Below, one piece after another: positions 19,254-26,747 of a stretch of 64,000 nt of DNA. The stretch's first letter is position 1. Each line of letters opens with the position of its first letter. Source of the stretch: Chthoniobacter flavus (GTDB taxonomy: Bacteria; Verrucomicrobiota; Verrucomicrobiia; Chthoniobacterales; Chthoniobacteraceae); contig CAMAUX010000007.1 in NCBI GenBank assembly GCA_945861435.1, positions 1-64,000 of the forward strand. Reading direction: 5' to 3'. Below the pieces are notes generated by a model. The model was given only the letters and a program-made list of their open reading frames with translations. It was not told the DNA's origin and ran no database searches. The position numbers and the translations under genes are program-made.

Positions 19254-20063
19254 TCAGATCGTCTGACTCAAAAACCCACCGTCCACTCGCAGGTCAACAC
19301 CCGTCACAAAACTCGCCGCCCTCGCACTCGCAAGGAACACCGCCGCACCAATCAACTCCTCCGACTTCCCAAAGCGCCCCATCGGCGTGTGCCCCCAGAT
19401 CGCCACCGTGCGCGCCGTCGGCGACCCGTCCTCGTTGAAGAGCAGCTTGCGGTTCTGCTCCGCAGGAAAGAACCCAGGCGTCAACGAATTCACCCGCACA
19501 CCCTTCGTCGCCCATTCCCGCGCAAGGAACTGCGTGAGGCTCAGCACCGCAGCCTTCGACGCCGAATAACTCACCACCCGCGAAAGCGGCAGATGCGCGG
19601 AAACACTCGCGATATTGATGATGCTCCCCCGCCCGCGCGCACACATCCCGGGCCCGAACTCCTGACACGGCAGCAGCGCACCACCCACCAAGTTCATGTC
19701 GAAATTCGCCCGCCAATCCTCCGCCGCAATGCTTTCAAAACTGCGCTCCGCGGTCACCGTCACCTTCGGATCATTCCCCCCCGCCGCATTCACCAGCACC
19801 GTCGGCGCCCCGAGCGCCGCAGTCACCGCCTCATGCGCACCGTGGAGACTCGCGCGATCCATCGCATCGGCCGGGAAGAACTGCGCCCGCCCGCCAGCCG
19901 CCACGATGGCCTTCACACGCTCCTCACCGCGCTCGCGGTTGCGCCCCAGCACCGCAATCTTCGCCCCCGCCTGCGCCAACCCCTCGGCCAGCGCTCCGCC
20001 CAAAACGCCAGTCGCACCAATCACCACCGCCACTTCTTCGGAGAGATCGAAAAGATTGCTCAT
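19254..20063 (-). CDS. SDR-family oxidoreductase, D-mannonate/sugar-acid oxidoreductase-like
   Basis: A 269-residue classical short-chain dehydrogenase. It has a Rossmann glycine motif (GATGVLGGALA, residues 16-26), NAAGG at 92-96, and the catalytic Ser153, Tyr166 and Lys170 (YSASK), then a PGF turn and a C-terminal DGG motif. The overall look, including ATGVLGG and GGNDP, resembles SDR fructuronate/mannonate oxidoreductases. It is the first gene of a two-gene minus-strand operon with the LarA-type protein 23 bases downstream. The exact substrate is unknown. Confidence 0.85.
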   Translation of the reverse strand: MSNLFDLSEEVAVVIGATGVLGGALAEGLAQAGAKIAVLGRNRERGEERVKAIVAAGGRAQFFPADAMDRASLHGAHEAVTAALGAPTVLVNAAGGNDPKVTVTAERSFESIAAEDWRANFDMNLVGGALLPCQEFGPGMCARGRGSIINIASVSAHLPLSRVVSYSASKAAVLSLTQFLAREWATKGVRVNSLTPGFFPAEQNRKLLFNEDGSPTARTVAIWGHTPMGRFGKSEELIGAAVFLASARAASFVTGVDLRVDGGFLSQTI

Positions 20064-20183
20064 AGATTAGATAACCTCACCTCAGCGCACCCGCCTACAA
20101 TTGGCAAGTGCGCGAACCGCACACACCTCCCCATCCCCAGAAAGTGCTTGTGAGCGCACTCCCCGCGCCCATTGAGTGCAGCC

Positions 20184-20687
20184 ATGCAAGAACACCCCGA
20201 ACTCCTCCGTCTTGTATTAGAAAGAGACGGTTTTCTGTTGGAGCTTCACCCCACCAAGGTGCTCGATAACCACCTCGTCCAAAGAGTCGCCTCCGCCACT
20301 GCAACACAGCTCGGAGCAAGCGCGGCACGTTCCGACACCGCCCACCTCGAACTCGTTCGCGGCGGCCTGCTCTACGCACTCGACGCTCTCGAAACAGCGC
20401 ACTCCATTTTCCAGGAAAACCCCTCCCACCTCGGCTCCTACTGGCACGGCATGCTCCACCGCCGCGAAGGCGACTTCGACAACGCCCGCTACTGGTTCCG
20501 CCGCGCGGGCACACCCCCGTGCTTCCACGAAGAGTCCCCAATGGGAAAGCGATGGGACCCGTCGCAACTCACCCACCTCTTTGAAGAACGCCCCACCGGC
20601 AAGGCCCTCGAGGACGCCCGCCAACTCCAGCGCGCGGAGTTCGAAGCGCTGCTGACGCACTGCCTCCAAATGACCCGCAACTCCTGA
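20184..20687 (+). CDS. conserved helical protein of unknown function
   Basis: 167 residues, no signal peptide and no catalytic motif. ATG 20184 is chosen over an upstream in-frame TTG at 20172. It is mostly helical, with a distinctive segment (SHLGSYWHGMLHRREGDFDNARYWFRRAG) that reads like one TPR-type helical pair rich in aromatic residues. It lies 48 bases upstream of cinA in the same direction, so co-transcription is likely. I do not recognise a named family. Confidence 0.7.
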   Translation: MQEHPELLRLVLERDGFLLELHPTKVLDNHLVQRVASATATQLGASAARSDTAHLELVRGGLLYALDALETAHSIFQENPSHLGSYWHGMLHRREGDFDNARYWFRRAGTPPCFHEESPMGKRWDPSQLTHLFEERPTGKALEDARQLQRAEFEALLTHCLQMTRNS

Positions 20688-20735
20688 CGCCCCCCCCTTC
20701 CAAAGCCTCCGCAAACTCCCAGCTTCCCAAGCCCC

Positions 20736-21986
20736 ATGAGCCTGCCCCTTGAAGTCCTTAACACCGGCACCGAACTGCTTCTCGGCGCTGTCCTCAACAC
20801 CCACCTGCGCTTTTTCGCCGAAGCCCTCTTCCCACTCGGCCTCCGAATCCAACGCCAGCTCACCGTCCCAGACGGCCCAGCCATCGCCGACAACCTGCGC
20901 GACTGCTTCCCCCGCTGCCGCGTGCTGCTCATCACCGGAGGCCTCGGCCCCACCACCGACGACATCACCCGCGAGGCAGTCGCAGAATTACTCGGCCTGC
21001 GCCTCGTGCACGACGAGACGATCATGGAAGCCATCCGCGCCCGGTTCGCCCGGCGCAACCTGCCCCTGAGCGCACGAGTGGAACTCCAAGCGCTGCGCCC
21101 CCCGGAGGCCACCGTGCTCACCAACGAGCACGGCACCGCTCCCGGCCTCTACCTGCCCCCGCTCCCGGTCCCCGGCAGCCAGATCCTCTCACCACACCTG
21201 TTCCTCCTCCCGGGCCCCCCTCGCGAACTCAAGCCGATGTTTGAGCAATCGGTAATTCCCATCCTGCGTTCGCTCCTTCCCTCCGATCCCGTGTGCGAAA
21301 AGCTCACCCTCAAGGTCCTCGGACTCGGCGAGTCGATGGTGGAGGAAAAAGTGGGCGCCGACCTCCTCGCCCTCGGCGTCGAACTCGGATACTGCGCCCG
21401 CCCCGGAGAGGTCGATGTGCGCGTCATCGGCACCCCGGCCCAGATCCAGCAAGCCGAGGAACTCATCCGCTCCCGAATCGGCGCCCATGTCGTCTGCGCC
21501 GACGAGCGCTCCATCGAAAAAATCCTCGTCGACCTGCTCACCGAACGCTCCCTCACTCTCGCCACCGCAGAGTCCTGCACAGGCGGCTCCATCGCCCACC
21601 ACATCACCAACGTCCCCGGCTCCTCCGCCGTGTTCCGCTGCGGGTGGGTCACCTACGCCAACGATGCCAAGACCCGCGATCTGGGCGTCCCGGAAGAACT
21701 CCTCCAAAAACATGGCGCAGTCAGCGAACCCGTCGCCACGGCAATGGCTAGCGGAGCCTTGGCACGCTCCGGCGCCGACTTCGCAGCCGCCACCACAGGC
21801 ATCGCAGGCCCCGGCGGTGGCAGCCCCGAAAAACCCGTCGGCACGATCTTCATCGCCCTGGCACGCAAGGATGGGCCAGTCCGCTGCCACCGCTTCCAGT
21901 TCCGCACCGAGCGCGAAAGCTTCAAGGCCCTCGCCACCCAGACCACACTCAACCTGCTCCGGGAAGCCATTCTCGCCTCCGATTGA
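20736..21986 (+). CDS. cinA: CinA-like protein, NMN deamidase
   Basis: A 416-residue two-domain protein of the usual length. The N-terminal MoCF-like domain has TGTELLLG, then TGGLGPTTDDITREA at about 70-85 and LPGPPRELKPMFE. The C-terminal PncC domain has AESCTGGSIAHHIT, the segment VTYANDAKT...LGV, GAVSEPVATAMA, and TGIAGPGGGSPEKPVGT. The family hydrolyses nicotinamide mononucleotide to nicotinate mononucleotide and related pyrophosphates, in pyridine-nucleotide recycling. All recognisable motifs are intact. Confidence 0.95.
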   Translation: MSLPLEVLNTGTELLLGAVLNTHLRFFAEALFPLGLRIQRQLTVPDGPAIADNLRDCFPRCRVLLITGGLGPTTDDITREAVAELLGLRLVHDETIMEAIRARFARRNLPLSARVELQALRPPEATVLTNEHGTAPGLYLPPLPVPGSQILSPHLFLLPGPPRELKPMFEQSVIPILRSLLPSDPVCEKLTLKVLGLGESMVEEKVGADLLALGVELGYCARPGEVDVRVIGTPAQIQQAEELIRSRIGAHVVCADERSIEKILVDLLTERSLTLATAESCTGGSIAHHITNVPGSSAVFRCGWVTYANDAKTRDLGVPEELLQKHGAVSEPVATAMASGALARSGADFAAATTGIAGPGGGSPEKPVGTIFIALARKDGPVRCHRFQFRTERESFKALATQTTLNLLREAILASD

Positions 21987-22047
21987 AAAGCCTGCGCGAT
22001 CACCCGAAGACGCCAACCACACGCACCCAGCGAGGACGCCCCCAGCT

Positions 22048-22641
22048 TCAGGGCTCGATGGTGACCACCGTCCCCACCTTCACTCGCTGGTAAATCAACT
22101 CGGCAATCTCAGCGGGCAACCGCACACACCCGTGCGATGCAGGATACCCCGGCAGCACCCCCACATGCAGCCCCACCCCATCCTGGGTCAGCCGCAGGAA
22201 CCACTTCATCGGCGCCCCACGAAACCGGGTGCCGCTCGGCGCAGCATCCACCCGCAGACTCACCCCGTCGCGCACCGTCCGCCCCTTTTCATCCACAAAA
22301 GCCCCATATCGGTTCGAGCGATGGTTGGGATCCTTCTCCAAAACCTTGAACTCGCCCGCAGGCGTCATACCAGCCCTCTTGCCCGTGGAGACTGGGCTGT
22401 CGATGTACAACTGCCCGTCCCCCAGCATCCGCAGACGCTGCTCTCCAAGAGAAATAACGATGGATGCGTTGTCCGGAGTCACCATCTCCTCCACCTCCTT
22501 CACCACCTTGGCCGGTTCCTGCTTCCGGATTAACTCCCCAGCCTTCCGCATCGGGGCGCGCACATCCTCGGCAACGACGAGAGGCTCGAGCCTAAAAACA
22601 ACCGCCAGCATCAGCCAGCCAACCATGCGGGAGATGATCAT
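22048..22641 (-). CDS. L,D-transpeptidase (YkuD domain)
   Basis: 197 residues from ATG 22641, which gives an N-terminal hydrophobic segment (MVGWLMLAVVF). The YkuD domain begins at about residue 60 (IVISLGEQRL) and ends with the catalytic core: H159, then SHGCVRLP with H170 and nucleophile C172. The enzyme forms 3-3 cross-links in peptidoglycan or attaches proteins to it. The frame is open further upstream to 22740, but that part has no protein-like features. It is divergent from the nuo operon. Confidence 0.9.
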   Translation of the reverse strand: MIISRMVGWLMLAVVFRLEPLVVAEDVRAPMRKAGELIRKQEPAKVVKEVEEMVTPDNASIVISLGEQRLRMLGDGQLYIDSPVSTGKRAGMTPAGEFKVLEKDPNHRSNRYGAFVDEKGRTVRDGVSLRVDAAPSGTRFRGAPMKWFLRLTQDGVGLHVGVLPGYPASHGCVRLPAEIAELIYQRVKVGTVVTIEP

Positions 22642-22981
22642 GCCGGGTGGATGCGAACCCATAAGCGACCCCGCATCCGGCCCGCAACCTATTTCCACCC
22701 CATCCCCTCCATTGCCCCATGCGTTTTTGAGGAGATTCACCCCAGCTCAATAGGGTGGGTACCGGATTCCCGCCGTGGACATCCGGTTGACGTCACCTTG
22801 CAAACCCAATGGGAGAGCCTCGCGCAAACGACCGCATCGAAGCGCCGCCCCATCCAAGCCGCACCTGACCGCCCGCCTTCCGGTGAATCAACCCCTCAGG
22901 TCGGCGTCTGGCTCTGGAGGTGCACTGGAGATTTTGGCGGCTGCGAACGGACGGGCCACCACCCATGGCGGGGGCATCCGC

Positions 22982-22999
22982 TTGTGAATTTTTTCACAA
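22982..22999. promoter_or_regulatory. Crp/Fnr-family operator candidate at the nuo promoter
   Basis: TTGTGAATTTTTTCACAA is a perfect inverted repeat. It also contains TGTGA-N6-TCACA, the exact core of the E. coli Crp consensus. It sits just upstream of the proposed -35 of the nuo operon, where a class I/II activator would bind. Confidence 0.6.
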
Positions 23000-23033
23000 A
23001 TTACGCTTGCCCCGTTTCTTCCACGCTACCTAA
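22996..23033 (+). promoter_or_regulatory. probable nuo operon promoter
   Basis: An ACAAATT stretch is followed ten bases from its start by CTTGCC (-35-like, 23006-23011) and by TACCTAA (-10-like, 23027-23033), leaving about 30 bases to nuoD ATG 23064. Nearly the same arrangement occurs at 36667-36703, which supports it being a real promoter type of this organism. Confidence 0.5.
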
Positions 23034-23063
23034 CGTCCACTACCCGGGCCTCCGGGCTCCACC

Positions 23064-24320
23064 ATGGCCTTCTCCACCAAAGAGTTCTCCGCCCCAGACA
23101 CCATCGCCAAGTCCCACGGCGCGTTGGAAAAAGCCTCCCAAACACAAGATCTCCTCGGCGAAAAGCTCATCCTCAACATGGGCCCCTCACACCCCGCCAC
23201 ACACGGGGTTCTCCGCCTCATCCTCGAGATGGACGGCGAGGTCGTCACCAAAGCCATCCCGGACATCGGCTACCTGCATCGCGGCGACGAGAAAATCGCC
23301 GAGAACATGCACTACAATCAGTTCGTCCCCTACACGGACCGACTCGATTACCTTGCTCCTTTGGCCAACAACGTCGCCTACGCCTTGGCCGTCGAAAAAT
23401 TGATGGGCTGGACCCTGCCCCCGCGCGGACAAGCCATCCGCGTGATTTGTTGCGAGCTGGCTCGCATCTCCTCCCACCTTCTCGGCGTCGGTTGCATGGC
23501 CATGGACATCGGCGCCATGACCGTCTTCCTCCACACCTTCACCGAGCGTGAGAAGGTCTACAACCTCTGCGAAATGCTCAGCGGTGCGCGCTTCACCACG
23601 AGCTACACCCGCGTCGGAGGCCAGACCCGCGACGTCCCCCCGGGCTTCCTCGCCGCAGTGCGCAAGTTCATCGACGAGGTGCTCCCCGTCGTCGACGACG
23701 TCGACAGCCTCCTCACTCGCAACCGCATCTTCGTAGACCGCTGCCGCGACGTCGGCGTCATCACCAAAGAGCAGGCCATCGCCTACGCACTCTCCGGTCC
23801 CAACCTGCGCGCCAGCGGCGTCGACCACGACCTGCGCAAACGCCAACCCTACCTCGGCTACGAAACCTACGACTTCGAGGTGCCCATCGGCAGCATCGGC
23901 GACTGCTACGACCGCTACCTCTGCCGTATGGAGGAAATGCGCCAGTCCGTCGGCATCCTCCGCCAAGTCCTCGATCGATTCCCGGACGGCCCCATCAACG
24001 TCGAAGACGCCAAAAACTTCGCTCCTCCAAAAACCACCGTCCTCACAAAGATGGAGGAACTCATCCACCACTTCATCGTCCACACCGAGGGACCCGACGT
24101 CCCCGCTGGCGAGGTCTATTTCGGGGCGGAAAACCCCAAAGGCGAACTCGGCTTCTACATCAACTCCAAGGGCGGCGGCACCCCCCACCGCATGAAGATC
24201 CGCTCCCCCTCCTTCGTCAACCTCAGCGTGCTCTCGGAAATCCTCCCCGGCAGCATGATGAGCGATGTCGTCGCAATCCTCGGCTCGCTCGACTTCGTCA
24301 TGGGAGAATGCGACCGATGA
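23064..24320 (+). CDS. nuoD: NADH-quinone oxidoreductase subunit D
   Basis: The 418-residue 49-kDa subunit of complex I, part of the quinone-binding Q module in the peripheral arm. Diagnostic segments are NMGPSHPATHGVLRLIL, GYLHRGDEKIAENM, YTDRLDYL, CELARISSHLLG and the C-terminal SVLSEILPGSMMSDVVAILGSLDFVMGECDR. It is not fused to NuoC. It is the first gene of the locus; nuoA, nuoB and nuoC, normally upstream, are absent. The last codons overlap the following lipoprotein gene by ATGA. Confidence 0.97.
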   Translation: MAFSTKEFSAPDTIAKSHGALEKASQTQDLLGEKLILNMGPSHPATHGVLRLILEMDGEVVTKAIPDIGYLHRGDEKIAENMHYNQFVPYTDRLDYLAPLANNVAYALAVEKLMGWTLPPRGQAIRVICCELARISSHLLGVGCMAMDIGAMTVFLHTFTEREKVYNLCEMLSGARFTTSYTRVGGQTRDVPPGFLAAVRKFIDEVLPVVDDVDSLLTRNRIFVDRCRDVGVITKEQAIAYALSGPNLRASGVDHDLRKRQPYLGYETYDFEVPIGSIGDCYDRYLCRMEEMRQSVGILRQVLDRFPDGPINVEDAKNFAPPKTTVLTKMEELIHHFIVHTEGPDVPAGEVYFGAENPKGELGFYINSKGGGTPHRMKIRSPSFVNLSVLSEILPGSMMSDVVAILGSLDFVMGECDR

Positions 24321-24718
24321 CCTCCATCGCAGCCTTGGCACTCGCCGCCCTCTCCCTCGCAGCCTGCGAGGCCCGGATCACCGACGCCAATATCGCCGTG
24401 GTCAACCGCCAGTACGAAGCCGGCGAACAAGGCAAGGGCAGCGTCAGCCCCAAGGAAGTCGAATCCATCCTCGGCCCTCCAAAATCCTCCGCCTCGAGAA
24501 TCCTCTCCCTCGAAACCCAGAAGAAGGAGGTCGAGCTCGTGCGCTACTACTACGAACAGGACGGCCAGACCATCGAACTCCACTTCCTCGACAACAAGCT
24601 CATCTCCCCCATCCCCAAACTCCAGGCGTCCAAGTCCCAAGCTCCCGCATCCACCGTCCAGCCCAACCCGGCTCCAGCAGCGTCCAACGACCCATCGGCT
24701 CCCTCCAAAAACCCATGA
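24317..24718 (+). CDS. small BamE/SmpA-like lipoprotein embedded in the nuo operon
   Basis: A 133-residue predicted lipoprotein: MTSIAALALAALSLAAC with lipobox Cys17. A BamE/SmpA-like core follows, with VSPKEVESILGPPKS, then a beta segment VELVRYYYEQDGQTIELHF and DNKLIS, and a Pro/Ala/Ser-rich tail. It overlaps nuoD by ATGA at its start and nuoEF by ATGA at its end, so it is locked into the operon translationally. No complex I subunit is known to look like this. A role in assembly or in envelope coupling is only a guess. Confidence 0.8.
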   Translation: MTSIAALALAALSLAACEARITDANIAVVNRQYEAGEQGKGSVSPKEVESILGPPKSSASRILSLETQKKEVELVRYYYEQDGQTIELHFLDNKLISPIPKLQASKSQAPASTVQPNPAPAASNDPSAPSKNP

Positions 24719-26742
24719 AGATCCCTTCCGAGCTTCTGGCCAAAATCGACGAGGCAATCTCACATTACCCCGTCTCCCAACGGAGCGCATCGCTTCCCCT
24801 GCTCCATCTCTGGCAGGAACACTTCGGACATGTCTCCAATGAGGCGATCACTTGGATCGCTCAGAAGCTCGACCTCCAGCCCATCAATATTCTGGAACTG
24901 GTCACCTTCTATCCCATGTTCCGCCGCGAGCCCGCGGGCCGCACCCACATCCGCGTCTGCCGCACCCTCTCCTGCTCCATGGCAGGCAGCTACCAACTGC
25001 GCGACGAAATCGCCAAGGCCGCCGGCATCGACATCAAACAGTGGCAGGCCGACTTCTACGGCAATCCCCACGGCGATGCCGAAAAATCCCACTCCCCGGA
25101 AAAACTCACCGGCCACGCCGTCCACAACTCCGGCCACGGCAGCCCGGTCGCCGTCAGCGCCGACGGACAGTACTCCATCGAGTTCGTCGAATGCCTCGCC
25201 AGTTGCGGATCCGCTCCCGTGGTCATGGTCAATGACTGCTTCAAGGAAAACGTGAAAATCGCGGAGGCCGCCTCCCTCCTTTCCCTCCAGCGCTCCGACG
25301 CCACACTCCCAAAGGTCAAGACCCCGCACCCGCGCGAAAAGCGTGTCGTCTTCGCCAATATCGACCGCGAGGGTTGGACCAACGACATCGAGTGCTACCT
25401 CAAGGCCGGCGGTTATGCCGAACTGCGCAAGGCACTCGGCATGAAACCCGAGGAGATCGTCAACGAGGTCAAGACCAGTGGACTGCGCGGCCGCGGCGGC
25501 GCCGGCTTCCCCACGGGCGTCAAATGGGGCTTCATCAAGCATGGCGGCCCCAAGCCCACTTACCTCATCTGCAACGCGGACGAGTCCGAACCCGGCACCT
25601 TCAAAGACCGCTACATCATCCACCAGGATCCCCACCAACTCCTGGAGGGCATGATCATCTCCTGCTTCGCCGTCGGCGCCAAACTCGCCTACCTCTACAT
25701 CCGTGGCGAATTCCCCGAAGGCGCTCAGATCCTCGAACGCGCACTCGCCGAAGCCCGCAGCCGCGGCTTCCTTGGAAAAAACATCCTCGGCTCCGGGTTC
25801 GACTGCGAGATCTACGTGCACCGCGGCGCGGGCGCCTACATCTGCGGTGAAGAGACTGGCCTCATCGAATCCCTCGAAGGCAAGCGTGCCTACCCACGCA
25901 TCAAGCCACCTTACTTCCCGGCCGTCCTCGGCCTCTACCAGTGCCCCACCATCGTCAACAACGTCGAGACCCTCTGCGACGTGAAGCACATCCTGCGCAT
26001 GGGCGGTGCTGAGTACGCCAAAATCGGCCGCCCCAACAACACCGGCACCCGCATCCTCTGCGTGAGCGGTGATGTTCAAAAACCCGGCTACTACGAAGTC
26101 GAGGTCGGCAGCCTCACCATGGGCGAACTCATCCACGAAGTCTGCGGCGGCCTCAAGCCCGGCCGCTCCCTCAAAGCCGTCATCCCAGGCGGCTCCTCCG
26201 CAAAAGTCCTCCGCGCCGGCGAGAAGTTCAAACTCAAGGACCGCGAGATCACCCTCGAGGACATCCCCATGGACTTCGACACCCTTGCAGCCTGCGGCTC
26301 CATGGCCGGCTCCGGCGGCGTCATCGTCATGGACGACTCGCGCGACATGGTCGAGACCCTCAACAACATCAACGAATTCTACGCCCACGAATCCTGCGGC
26401 CAATGCACCCCCTGCCGCGAAGGCTCCCTCTGGATGAAGAAGATCACCGACCGCATGCTCGCCGGTGGCGGGGTCTCCAACGACCCCAAGGTGCTCAAGA
26501 ACGTCGCCGACAACATCGCAGGCAAAACCATCTGCGCCTTCGGTGAAGCCTGCTCCTGGCCCACTCAGAGCTTCCTCGCCAAGTTCGGCGATGAATTCTC
26601 CGCTCGTTCCACCAAGGACACCCCCCCTCCCATGCCCCCGGAATACACCTCCGAGGAACTCGCATCCAAGGACCACATCCCCGCCATTCCAGCTCCCCGC
26701 AACCCCGGCCGCGATACCATGGCCGAAGCCGCCACCCGCTAG
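24715..26742 (+). CDS. nuoEF: fused NADH-quinone oxidoreductase subunits E and F
   Basis: One uninterrupted 675-residue frame. Residues 1 to about 200 are NuoE (24-kDa thioredoxin-like): the [2Fe-2S] ligands are C82-x4-C87 and C160-x3-C164. Residues about 205-640 are NuoF (51-kDa), with RGRGGAGFPTG for NADH/FMN, then GEETGLIESLEGKRAYPR, and SCGQCTPCREG plus a later Cys for the N3 cluster. Between C87 and C160 there are about 37 more residues than in E. coli or Thermus NuoE, containing five His. NuoF oxidises NADH and passes electrons via FMN to the FeS chain; NuoE carries N1a. Start ATG 24715 overlaps the lipoprotein stop. Confidence 0.93.
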   Translation: MKIPSELLAKIDEAISHYPVSQRSASLPLLHLWQEHFGHVSNEAITWIAQKLDLQPINILELVTFYPMFRREPAGRTHIRVCRTLSCSMAGSYQLRDEIAKAAGIDIKQWQADFYGNPHGDAEKSHSPEKLTGHAVHNSGHGSPVAVSADGQYSIEFVECLASCGSAPVVMVNDCFKENVKIAEAASLLSLQRSDATLPKVKTPHPREKRVVFANIDREGWTNDIECYLKAGGYAELRKALGMKPEEIVNEVKTSGLRGRGGAGFPTGVKWGFIKHGGPKPTYLICNADESEPGTFKDRYIIHQDPHQLLEGMIISCFAVGAKLAYLYIRGEFPEGAQILERALAEARSRGFLGKNILGSGFDCEIYVHRGAGAYICGEETGLIESLEGKRAYPRIKPPYFPAVLGLYQCPTIVNNVETLCDVKHILRMGGAEYAKIGRPNNTGTRILCVSGDVQKPGYYEVEVGSLTMGELIHEVCGGLKPGRSLKAVIPGGSSAKVLRAGEKFKLKDREITLEDIPMDFDTLAACGSMAGSGGVIVMDDSRDMVETLNNINEFYAHESCGQCTPCREGSLWMKKITDRMLAGGGVSNDPKVLKNVADNIAGKTICAFGEACSWPTQSFLAKFGDEFSARSTKDTPPPMPPEYTSEELASKDHIPAIPAPRNPGRDTMAEAATR

Positions 26743-26747
26743 CCCCG

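Larger units (their letters stand above)
22642..23063. other. intergenic region between ykuD-type gene and nuoD, with regulatory sites at its right end
   Basis: About 420 bases without a supported gene; short open frames here have no family features. The last 85 bases are distinctly AT-rich and hold the Crp-type palindrome and the nuo promoter listed separately. Just before the nuoD start, 23043-23056 can form a small hairpin (CCCGG-GCCT-CCGGG). Confidence 0.5.

Noticed and set aside
22651-23403. 250-residue + strand frame running into nuoD in another frame
   Set aside because: Covers the promoter region and overlaps nuoD; translation is Pro/Ser-rich without features.
24265-24714. Upstream extension of the nuoEF frame through nuoD and the lipoprotein gene
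   Set aside because: Translation there is Arg-rich and unlike NuoE; ATG 24715 with an ATGA overlap fits the family start.
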